The notes beneath the pieces are model-generated. The model saw only the letters and a list, made by a program, of their open reading frames with translations. It ran no database searches and was not told the DNA's origin. Both the position numbers and the translations under genes were made by a program. From Chloroflexota bacterium (GTDB taxonomy: Bacteria; Chloroflexota; Ktedonobacteria; Ktedonobacterales; Ktedonobacteraceae): a stretch of DNA of 17,769 nucleotides. Where the stretch lies: contig CADDYT010000135.1 of the NCBI GenBank assembly GCA_902810755.1, positions 1 through 17,769 on the forward strand, read 5' to 3'. Shown one piece after another: positions 6,232 through 15,262 of the stretch (positions within the stretch are counted from its first letter, which is position 1; each line of letters starts with the position of its first letter).

Positions 6232-8244
6232 TCAGGATATCGGATATATTTTGATGTTGCTGTAGACCACCTCGGTGTTGTCGCCACTGCTAAAGGCGCC
6301 GAGCGCGACAAAGCCCGACGTATAGGTCGAGTCTTGCACCTGCGTCAGGTACACCCCGTTGGCGTAGAATGACATGGTATTGCCGTTCATAATCACCTCA
6401 AGGGTGTTCTTTACATTATATCCTGTTTTGAGAGCGGAGGAGGTCGTCCAGTCCTGAAAGACCTGAGTATCGTTGCCGAAGTTAAAGTTACTGGAGCGCC
6501 AGATTTTATACTGCCCCTTACTGTTGACCTGGAAGAGATAGCCTGAGTAAGCGCCGAACACGTTGGCATTGACGCGAAAGAAGAGGCCGCCAGAGTCGCC
6601 ACTGAGGATATCCATGTTGACGGTGATCGTCGCATTGTCATAGGTTGTCTGCTCGCCGCAGCCATGCAAATTCACGCCTTCGCTGACATGGTAGCCATCT
6701 GACTGGAACTGGCAGTGGCTGTCGTTCCCATTCAGGCCGTTCCAGCCAGCATTCTGCGTTGCCGGATTGTTAGCATCGTTCAGCGGATCGTGATAGGTAG
6801 CTTTGCCGGCGGTGGCGGTCTGGATGACGCCGGCGGTGGCGCTGGCCTGCGCCTGGGCAGTGGCCGTTGCTCTGGCGATGGCCGTCTGTGTGGCCTGGGT
6901 CTGCGCCGTTGCCGTCATGGCCGCCTGCGCCTGGGCAGTGGCCGTCAGATTCGGCGTGGCGGTGGGCGGCGCTGAGGTTCCGGCGGAGGGTGATGCAGTA
7001 GTCTGCCCCTGCGTGCCGTCTGGATTGGATGACGGGTGAGCGTTCAAAAGAAAGTAGGTGATGGGAACCAGCACCGCCAGCAAAGTAATAAGGGCCAGCA
7101 CGGCGACGATCACGCCGCGACGCCTGTAAGATGGACGCGGACGGCGTGGTTTCCTGGAGGCGGAACGGCGCGCGGGAGCAGCCGGGGCGGGATGGAAATT
7201 CTGTCCAGCCGGGGCTGGCGCAGGTTCGGGAAAAGCTGGCGTAGCTCCTGCACCAACAGGGAACGGCTCTGTCGCGGCCACCGTTGGATAATCGAAGTAT
7301 GAAGGAGGCCGGGCATCCTGCCCGTGAACGGGGACGACCTTGAGGGGTTCCATCGGAGGCAGGACAAGCGGGGACTGTTCAATGGCAGAAGCAGACTTCG
7401 CGCCATCTTTATTGTTGCCGACGGCACGGCAGAAAGCGTTTGCCAGGTCGGTGGCGCTGCTGTAGCGTTGTTCTGGCTTCTTTTCCAGCGCCTTCATCAT
7501 GACGCGCTCAACTTGAGCCGGGACGTGGGGCGCGATGGTGCGCGGTGCGGGCGGGCGCTTGTTCATATGCATCGTCACCAGGGCAATCTGGTTCTCGGCG
7601 GTGAAGGGAAGCTGGCCCGTAACCATCTCATAGAGCAGGACACCCAGCGAGTAGAGATCGCTGAGCGCGTCTGCCTTGCGATTGGTCTCAAAGAGTTCCG
7701 GCGCGACATAATCGACGGTGCCAAGCACATTGCCGGTACTGGTCAACTGCGTAGCGTCGGCGGTGCGGCGAGCAATGCCGAAATCAGAGAGGTAGCAGCG
7801 ACCATCGGCCCCGATCAACACGTTGGAGGCTTTGATATCGCGATGGATGATGTCCAGGCTGTGGATATAATCAAGGGCGGAAGCGATATCGCGCAGGTCG
7901 CGACAGACCTCTTCTAAGGGCAAGCCACCCTGGCGACGAATGCGCGAGCGCAGCGTTCCGCCGGGCAAAAACGGCATAACGATATAATAGCGAGTCACAC
8001 CATCAATCTGGCCCGCGCCCGAATCGAGGACGGAAACCAGGTGAGGGTTGTGCAGCGAACGCATCAGCCGCGCCTCGCGAATGAAGCGTTGCAGCATCTC
8101 TTCGTCCTCACGCTTAAAAATTTTGACGGCTACTATTCGCTGGTTGGCAAGGTCCATAGCCTCGTAGACATCGGCCATCCCTCCCCTGCCCACCAGTCGG
8201 CGCAGCTCATAGTGATTGAGGGTTTTTCCCTCCAGTCCTGCCAT
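6232..8244 (-). CDS. Membrane Ser/Thr protein kinase with extracellular LamG-like domain
   Basis: A 670-residue Hanks-type (PknB-like) kinase. The N-terminal catalytic domain is complete: glycine loop GRGGMADVYE (19-28), Lys41 (AVKIFK), HRDIKASN with Asp136, DFG at 154-156 and APE at 181-183. After a Pro/Ala-rich, then basic juxtamembrane stretch (about 310-375) comes one membrane helix at about 376-400. An Ala-Thr-Gln-rich linker (about 425-482) leads to a C-terminal beta-rich domain (about 483-670) with GDSGGLFFRVN and NTLEVIMNGNTMSFYANG. That region resembles the LamG/concanavalin-like family 16-type (3-keto-disaccharide hydrolase) fold and may sense a sugar or wall ligand outside the cell. 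No PASTA repeats are present. ATG 8244 is chosen because CGGAG lies 7 bases before it; the frame is open to a GTG at 8310. It is the first gene of the hydantoinase operon. Confidence 0.93.
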   Translation of the reverse strand: MAGLEGKTLNHYELRRLVGRGGMADVYEAMDLANQRIVAVKIFKREDEEMLQRFIREARLMRSLHNPHLVSVLDSGAGQIDGVTRYYIVMPFLPGGTLRSRIRRQGGLPLEEVCRDLRDIASALDYIHSLDIIHRDIKASNVLIGADGRCYLSDFGIARRTADATQLTSTGNVLGTVDYVAPELFETNRKADALSDLYSLGVLLYEMVTGQLPFTAENQIALVTMHMNKRPPAPRTIAPHVPAQVERVMMKALEKKPEQRYSSATDLANAFCRAVGNNKDGAKSASAIEQSPLVLPPMEPLKVVPVHGQDARPPSYFDYPTVAATEPFPVGAGATPAFPEPAPAPAGQNFHPAPAAPARRSASRKPRRPRPSYRRRGVIVAVLALITLLAVLVPITYFLLNAHPSSNPDGTQGQTTASPSAGTSAPPTATPNLTATAQAQAAMTATAQTQATQTAIARATATAQAQASATAGVIQTATAGKATYHDPLNDANNPATQNAGWNGLNGNDSHCQFQSDGYHVSEGVNLHGCGEQTTYDNATITVNMDILSGDSGGLFFRVNANVFGAYSGYLFQVNSKGQYKIWRSSNFNFGNDTQVFQDWTTSSALKTGYNVKNTLEVIMNGNTMSFYANGVYLTQVQDSTYTSGFVALGAFSSGDNTEVVYSNIKIYPIS
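6845..6945 (-). repeat. Internal DNA repeat encoding the kinase linker
   Basis: A 23-base sequence beginning GCCTGCGCCTGGGCAGTGGC occurs identically at 6845-6867 and 6923-6945, exactly 78 bases (26 codons) apart. It encodes the ATAQAQA-type units of the extracellular linker. In-frame repeat expansion is the likely source of the linker. Confidence 0.7.
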
Positions 8245-8366
8245 ATATATACTCCGGGGCGCGTGGCCGCACAACCATTCCTCTCGATGCCCCCTGACCT
8301 GAACGGCCACACCTCAATGACGATATTCCAGACTGTCTTTCTCTCGTTCAGTCTATACCAGGGCAA

Positions 8367-8395
8367 ACTATATCACGAAACACCGCCTGACTCAA
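8367..8395 (-). promoter_or_regulatory. Promoter of the Ser/Thr kinase-hydantoinase-YciI operon
   Basis: On the minus strand TTGAGT (8395-8390), 17 bases, then TATAGT (8372-8367). The predicted start near 8360 gives a leader of about 115 bases before ATG 8244. The core boxes match consensus at 4/6 and 5/6 positions with ideal spacing. Confidence 0.5.
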
Positions 8396-8407
8396 GGGAT
8401 TTCCGCT

Positions 8408-8462
8408 TTTCTGCTCTTTTTCAACTCCATTTCAGTTTCATTTCAGTTCTCTCTCCTATACT
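8408..8462 (+). promoter_or_regulatory. 11-bp phased TTTCA repeats ahead of a -10 box (PhoB/OmpR-type operator candidate)
   Basis: Units beginning TTTC recur every 11 bases: TTTCTGCTCTT (8408-8418), TTTCAACTCCA (8419-8429), TTTCAGTTTCA (8430-8440) and TTTCAGTTCTC (8441-8451). They stop five bases before TATACT (8457-8462), and no good -35 box exists at the right distance. Direct repeats one helical turn apart that replace the -35 box are the usual architecture for OmpR/PhoB-family activators. The predicted product is the mRNA of the PQQ-repeat lipoprotein starting at 8523. The regulator itself is not in the window. Confidence 0.5.
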
Positions 8463-8522
8463 ACTGAACAGGTACACATCAAACGATTCGCGCTGCGAAC
8501 AGGTAACCAGTGGAGGCATCAT

Positions 8523-10013
8523 ATGAGAAAACAAGCATATCAGACTTACGGTGGCAAGAAAATAGTGTTCTTTGTCCTGACCATCCTTTTCGCCAGCTTC
8601 TTGCTCTCCTGCGGCGCCCCGGCGCAAACCGGCGGCCAGGTAAAATCGTCGCCCACAGCTGCCAGCGCCACAGCTTCAACCCCATCCGCAATTAACGCGC
8701 GCGTGCTGCCCACGTCGGCGGTGCAGCCAGTCAATGCCGCCGCGACAAACGGATATAGCACGCAGGTAGTGGTCGTTAATGGGGTTGCCTATGTTGGCAC
8801 GACCAATAATGCCTTCTATGCCTTGCAGGCCAACAATGGAGCCTTGCTCTGGCGCACGAAAATTGATGGGGCCGTCGACGAACCTCCGGTGGTCACAGGT
8901 GGCGTCGTCTACTTCTCCACCTATATTGGTCAGTCGGGATCGGCCAATGTATTTGCATTGCGAGCCAGCGATGGCGCCCGGCTCTGGGTATATCACGCGG
9001 GCTACAACTACGTTCCCGCGCCGGTAGTGGCAAACGGCCTGCTCTACCTCGACGCGCCCAACGGCGTGGTGGCGCTGCACGCAAATGACGGCACGCAGGC
9101 ATGGCACTTTACCGCCGGGGACAACACCTACATTGCCACCGTCGTCAACGACGTCCTCTACCTGAGTTCGCATCAGGGAGACAGCGGGCCGGGAACCGCC
9201 TACGCCCTGCGCGCCGATGATGGCAGCTTGCTCTGGCAGTACAAATCAAGTAAGCCACTCGATGCGCCGAATGTGATCAACGGCGTGGCCTATGTGGGGA
9301 CATGGGACGGCACAATCTTTGCGCTGCGCGCCAGCGATGGCAGGCTGCTCTGGCACACCACGCTCTCCGGCCCCTCGCTCTGGATGCAGCAGGCCGATGA
9401 TGTGCTGTATGTCGCCACGCAAAAAGCCATCTACCCGACAGCATCCAGCGCCGCCGCTCCCATGCAGGCCCTGACGGTCAATTCGTTCCTACAGGCAATG
9501 GCGCTACTCAGCAGAACCATGCCGCATAAGCAAATATTGACCGACCTCTACGCCCTGCGCGTCAACGATGGCACGACGCTCTGGCGCAATGAACTGAACA
9601 ACGGCACCGATAGCTTCGCTAACTGGTTCGCCGTCGACAACGGCGTCATCTACGGTACCGAAAACATCAACACCAACCTCACCAACCACAGCTATGTCTA
9701 TGCCATGCGAGGCAGCGACAGCAAGTTGCTCTGGCAGGACGAGACAGATATCTCCCCAGGCAGCGCGCAACTCGCCAACGGCGTCCTCTATGTCACCAGC
9801 GGCAACAGTCTGCAAGATCAGACGACGCTCTATGCCCTGCGCGAAAGCGACGGCTCCCTGCTCTGGAACTACCCCATCGCCGCTACCAGCACGAACGCGC
9901 CCATCCTGGCTGGCAACATCCTCTACGTCGGCGCTGAAAATGGCATGGTCTACGCGCTTTCTGCCGGGAATGGCAAGCTGCTGTGGCATTATCAGACGGA
10001 TGTCAATCCTTGA
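8523..10013 (+). CDS. PQQ-like beta-propeller repeat lipoprotein
   Basis: A 496-residue secreted protein. The N-terminus has a basic start, a hydrophobic helix (about 14-28) and a lipobox-like FLLSCG with Cys30; Leu at -2 is slightly unusual, but lipidation and anchoring outside the membrane are likely. A Ser/Thr/Ala-rich tether follows (about 40-60). The rest is a row of nine units of the pattern YALRxxDGxLLW, for example FYALQANNGALLW, YALRADDGSLLW and YALSAGNGKLLW. This is the signature of the PQQ-enzyme/BamB type of eight-bladed propeller. Tryptophan-docking repeats are intact, but no quinoprotein dehydrogenase catalytic residues are evident, so a binding or scaffolding role is more likely than catalysis. 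GGAGG (8512-8516) lies 6 bases before the ATG. It is divergent from the Ser/Thr kinase operon, which could hint at a shared envelope function. Confidence 0.9.
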   Translation: MRKQAYQTYGGKKIVFFVLTILFASFLLSCGAPAQTGGQVKSSPTAASATASTPSAINARVLPTSAVQPVNAAATNGYSTQVVVVNGVAYVGTTNNAFYALQANNGALLWRTKIDGAVDEPPVVTGGVVYFSTYIGQSGSANVFALRASDGARLWVYHAGYNYVPAPVVANGLLYLDAPNGVVALHANDGTQAWHFTAGDNTYIATVVNDVLYLSSHQGDSGPGTAYALRADDGSLLWQYKSSKPLDAPNVINGVAYVGTWDGTIFALRASDGRLLWHTTLSGPSLWMQQADDVLYVATQKAIYPTASSAAAPMQALTVNSFLQAMALLSRTMPHKQILTDLYALRVNDGTTLWRNELNNGTDSFANWFAVDNGVIYGTENINTNLTNHSYVYAMRGSDSKLLWQDETDISPGSAQLANGVLYVTSGNSLQDQTTLYALRESDGSLLWNYPIAATSTNAPILAGNILYVGAENGMVYALSAGNGKLLWHYQTDVNP

Positions 10014-10043
10014 TTTAAGGAATACCCATTCGTCGCAAATTGT

Positions 10044-10072
10044 TTGACAGAAAGGGAGAGATATGGTAGGAT
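10044..10072 (+). promoter_or_regulatory. Promoter of the T-box/ileS transcript
   Basis: A perfect TTGACA (10044-10049), 17 bases, then TAGGAT (10067-10072). Transcription would start near 10079, about 40 bases before the conserved T-box stem I elements. Confidence 0.5.
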
Positions 10073-10109
10073 TATCTCGCCAGAAAATGGAATAGTATGG
10101 GAATACGGC

Positions 10110-10437
10110 AAAAGGTGTTGATGGAGACGAGTAGGCGGGGAGAGACCGGTCTAGAGAGTGCGGGCAAGGTGAAAGCCGCACCCGGTCTTCCGCCGAATAT
10201 CACTCCTGAAACTGGAGGCTGAAAGGCTGTTCTGACCCGGATGAAGCGAGGACAGCAGAGTAAGCGAACCGGACTTGCCCACCGTTAGCGGGGCAGAGAT
10301 GTGATGGCATCTCATTGAGTGGGCGCTTTGTGCGGTCCGTCAATGGTTTGTACCGTTGTCGGCTGGCATTGGGCGTCAAACAGGGTGGTACCACGAGCTA
10401 TTTTGCCTCGTCCCTTACGGGATGGGGCTTTTTTTAT
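10110..10437 (+). promoter_or_regulatory. T-box riboswitch, isoleucine specifier
   Basis: This leader senses uncharged tRNA-Ile and controls ileS. Stem I shows the AGTA motif (10130-10133), GGCGG (10134-10138) paired with CCGCC (10190-10194), and a long upper arm AGACCGG/CCGGTCT. The 3' side of the specifier loop reads GAA-T-ATC-A, so the specifier codon is ATC (10199-10201), which is Ile. GAGATG/CATCTC forms a hairpin at about 10296-10313. The T-box sequence AACAGGGTGGTACCACG (10379-10395) holds the bulge TGGT (10386-10389), complementary to the ACCA end of tRNA. AGGG and CGAG can pair with CTCG and CCCT of the terminator 5' arm to form the antiterminator. Control is therefore transcriptional. 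The 5' boundary is approximate. Confidence 0.93.
10405..10435 (+). terminator. Rho-independent terminator of the T-box
   Basis: GCCTCGTCCC (10405-10414) pairs with GGGATGGGGC (10419-10428) around a TTAC loop, followed by seven T. Its 5' arm overlaps the antiterminator pairing, as expected for a transcriptional T-box. Confidence 0.9.
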
Positions 10438-10478
10438 GGTTTTATGCATTTTTTGAGGAAAACAGGAGAGTTAAGCAG

Positions 10479-13706
<3,228 letters not shown>

Positions 13707-13733
13707 TCTTTCCCTGTAGTGGGCCAGGAAAGG

Positions 13734-13833
13734 GGAGCCAGGGAGCAGGCCAGCTGCGCCCCTACTAACTACTTCATATATCGGCGCTGCTTCGTCGATT
13801 AGTAGGGGCGCAGCTGGCCTGCTCCCTGGCTCC
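13734..13833. repeat. Perfect 35-bp inverted repeat (MITE/REP-like palindrome)
   Basis: Arms 13734-13768 and 13799-13833 are exact reverse complements over 35 bases, with a 30-base centre. The left arm begins GGAGCCAGGGAGCAGGCCAG and ends CCCCTACTAA. It starts 28 bases after the ileS stop and has no T-run on its plus-strand exit, so it is not a standard terminator, although the RNA hairpin would protect or end the ileS mRNA. GAGCAGGCCAGC recurs at 17708-17719, so this is probably a dispersed repeat family. Confidence 0.85.
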
Positions 13834-13855
13834 AACCTCTTCGCCGGTCTACCTC

Positions 13856-13882
13856 AGATGCTTCGCTGCGCTCAGCATGACA
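13856..13882. repeat. REP-like repeat arm, third copy
   Basis: 27 bases beginning AGATGCTTCGCTGCGCTCAG are the exact reverse complement of the left arm of the element at 3835-3862 (all but its outermost base). Here the arm is single and not part of a palindrome. Confidence 0.75.
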
Positions 13883-13900
13883 CGTGAAGGGGGCCTTTGT

Positions 13901-13914
13901 CATGGCATGCCATG
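13901..13914. repeat. Short perfect palindrome CATGGCATGCCATG
   Basis: A 14-bp perfect palindrome in the 250-base gap between ileS and the Uma2 gene. No gene or promoter is attached to it in an obvious way; the rest of the gap (13883-13955) shows nothing else. Confidence 0.4.
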
Positions 13915-13955
13915 GTTCTGTCGACCTTTTTGACACAATGCATCATGCCAAACAG

Positions 13956-14516
13956 CTAGAAAGCGTTGACGAACAGGTGGCTGACAGGGCAGGAGAATCC
14001 TGGGAACAGAGGAGATTGTAGCGTGTCATCCCTGTACAGCGTTCTGGCAAGCGTGAGTACCCCTTCCTCTCGGCGATAGATTTCGACCCGCTGGTCTTGC
14101 CAGCTTATGACCCAGTACTCTTGAACGCCCCGGCGCGAATAGAGCTTGACCTTTACCTCGCGATCTCGATGCTCATTGGTAGAGCCAGGAGACAGCACTT
14201 CAACAGCCAGTTCTGGTGCGGCATGCAATTTGCCATCCGCATGGAGTGCGGCTGATAAACGCTCACGGCTAATCCAGATCACATCTGGTGCGACATCATC
14301 CTCATCCCCAAAGATCAGTCCTGGCGCGAGGTTTGCCATACCAGCTTTTGTCTGGCTGCTCCATGCATCAAGTACAGCAAACACTCTCCCACAGACAAAC
14401 TGGTGTTGCCAGTGTGATTGTTTTGACACGTACAATTCTCCATCAACAATTTCGTATCGCTTGCCGTCATCCGGCAAAAATTCAAGGTCGCGTGAGTTCC
14501 AGCGCAGTGTTTTCAT
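13956..14516 (-). CDS. Uma2 family (DUF820) PD-(D/E)XK nuclease-like protein
   Basis: A 186-residue protein with the Uma2 layout: an N-terminal KRYEIVDGELYV segment (19-30), then APDVIWIS with Asp78, then PELAVEVLSPGSTNEHRDREVKVKLYSRRGVQEYWVI (101-137). The last segment contains the likely catalytic Glu106 and Lys122/124. The PD-(D/E)XK core therefore looks intact. The family is widespread and often highly multiplied in Chloroflexota and cyanobacteria, and its biological role is not established. A GAAGGG lies 7 bases before the ATG. It lies 70 bases downstream of the small XRE gene on the same strand, but has its own likely extended -10 promoter in that gap. Confidence 0.88.
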   Translation of the reverse strand: MKTLRWNSRDLEFLPDDGKRYEIVDGELYVSKQSHWQHQFVCGRVFAVLDAWSSQTKAGMANLAPGLIFGDEDDVAPDVIWISRERLSAALHADGKLHAAPELAVEVLSPGSTNEHRDREVKVKLYSRRGVQEYWVISWQDQRVEIYRREEGVLTLARTLYRDDTLQSPLFPGFSCPVSHLFVNAF

Positions 14517-14554
14517 ATTTTCGCCCTTCGCTTCTGTTGCCAGTCTCTGAGATG

Positions 14555-14563
14555 ATTATAACA
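14555..14563 (-). promoter_or_regulatory. Extended -10 promoter of the Uma2 gene
   Basis: On the minus strand TGTTATAAT (14563-14555) is a consensus extended -10 element (TG, one base, TATAAT). No good -35 is seen. The start would fall near 14548, about 30 bases before the ATG. Confidence 0.45.
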
Positions 14564-14586
14564 TGACGCAATAATGGAGAGAAGAC

Positions 14587-14799
14587 TTATCCTTCATCTG
14601 GCAACGTTTCTACCAGTTCAGAGATGTCTACTTTCAAAGCTTGCGCTAACTTGGCAAGCGTGCTGACAGCAATATCTCGGTACGGGTCGCGAAACGCCCG
14701 CTTGACCGTCTTGAAGTCCACATTGGCAGCACGAGAGAGCGATGATTGATTAAAACCCTTCGCCTCAGCTATTTCCTTGATCTTCAGCCGTACCCGCAT
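14587..14799 (-). CDS. Small XRE/Cro-type HTH regulator
   Basis: A 70-residue protein that is almost wholly one helix-turn-helix domain: KIKEIAEAKGFNQSSLSRAA (6-25), the recognition helix around DFKTVKRAFRD, and ISTLAKLAQALKV-like closing helices (VSTLAKLAQALKVDISELV, about 45-63). It most resembles the XRE/Cro domain of small autoregulators and antitoxin-type repressors. AAGGA lies 7 bases before the ATG. A perfect 34-bp palindrome sits 64-97 bases upstream and is a plausible binding site. The divergent gene beyond it encodes an unknown 78-residue protein. No recognisable toxin is adjacent, so a toxin-antitoxin role is only a possibility. Confidence 0.85.
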   Translation of the reverse strand: MRVRLKIKEIAEAKGFNQSSLSRAANVDFKTVKRAFRDPYRDIAVSTLAKLAQALKVDISELVETLPDEG

Positions 14800-14827
14800 T
14801 ATGTAATCCTTGCATGTAGTTGGCGAA

Positions 14828-14836
14828 ATTGTATCA
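14828..14836 (-). promoter_or_regulatory. Extended -10 promoter of the XRE regulator
   Basis: On the minus strand TGATACAAT (14836-14828) fits an extended -10 box. The start would lie near 14821, about 20 bases before the ATG at 14799. The -35 position is poor, which fits dependence on the extended -10. Confidence 0.35.
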
Positions 14837-14847
14837 AAGTCTCACCC

Positions 14848-14877
14848 TTGACAGTATGGGTATCATCAGGTTATCCT
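14848..14877 (+). promoter_or_regulatory. Promoter of the 78-residue protein gene
   Basis: A perfect TTGACA (14848-14853), 18 bases, then TATCCT (14872-14877). The -10 box lies inside the 34-bp palindrome, so a protein bound there would block it. Transcription would begin near 14884, about 50 bases before ATG 14934. Confidence 0.45.
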
Positions 14878-14896
14878 TATAAGGATAACCTGATGA
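14863..14896. promoter_or_regulatory. Perfect 34-bp palindrome, candidate operator
   Basis: Each half is the reverse complement of the other: TCATCAGGTTATCCTTA (14863-14879), then its exact inverse (14880-14896), with no central spacer. It covers the -10 region of the rightward promoter and lies upstream of the leftward XRE promoter, in the gap between the divergent genes. This fits a dimeric HTH repressor site, with the neighbouring XRE protein as first candidate. The length is more than one HTH dimer usually needs. Confidence 0.6.
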
Positions 14897-14933
14897 GGTC
14901 AATACATGACACAATCAAAAAAGAGGGATAGAT

Positions 14934-15170
14934 ATGCATGAGACGATCCTTACGCTATGGATAATATTCGCTACGAACGGCAAGTACACGGAGATCACAC
15001 AGGTGTATGCCAGAGATGAGCAGCATGCACGAGAACGGGCGCGTTCCTGGTTGGAGGCGCATCCTGAGCTACCGGAATACCATTGCAGACCCTATCCAGA
15101 TGGATTTCAGATGGCAAGAACCAGACTGCCAGGTACCATCAAAATAGATACAGAAGACGAACAGCCGTAA
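14934..15170 (+). CDS. Hypothetical 78-residue protein
   Basis: I do not recognise this protein. It begins MHETILTLWIIFATNGKYTE and carries an ARDEQHARERARSWLEAHPELPEYHCRPYPDG stretch (about 26-57) that predicts one charged helix followed by a Pro-rich turn. The N-terminal hydrophobic strand is too short for a membrane helix, so a small cytoplasmic alpha/beta protein is likely. GAGGG lies 6 bases before the ATG. It is transcribed away from the XRE gene, from a promoter that overlaps the palindrome, and is probably under its control. A loose AT-rich stem (15164-15184) lies just after it, too weak to call a terminator. Confidence 0.65.
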   Translation: MHETILTLWIIFATNGKYTEITQVYARDEQHARERARSWLEAHPELPEYHCRPYPDGFQMARTRLPGTIKIDTEDEQP

Positions 15171-15262
15171 AACCAGTTTTTGGCGTTATATTTTCCCCTC
15201 TACAGGCGACATATCTCCAGCAGGTGAGGTGAATATGTTACACTTGTGCAGGAGCATGAACT

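Noticed and set aside
6840..6975. The repeated kinase-linker DNA as a satellite or CRISPR-like array
   Set aside because: The repeats are in frame (78 bases apart) and encode an Ala-Thr-Gln linker; no regular repeat-spacer pattern exists.
10356..10478. N-terminal extension of IleRS
   Set aside because: This stretch holds the T-box antiterminator and terminator, so it is leader RNA, not protein.
13734..13833. The 35-bp inverted repeat as an ordinary Rho-independent terminator of ileS
   Set aside because: No T-run follows on the plus strand, and the length and partial recurrence fit a dispersed repeat better.
14893..14931. Twelve-codon open frame (ATG at 14893) before the 78-residue gene, with AAGGA 7 bases upstream, as a leader peptide
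   Set aside because: The predicted transcript starts at about 14884, after most of that AAGGA, and the SD and ATG are simply part of the palindrome. No regulatory codon run is present.
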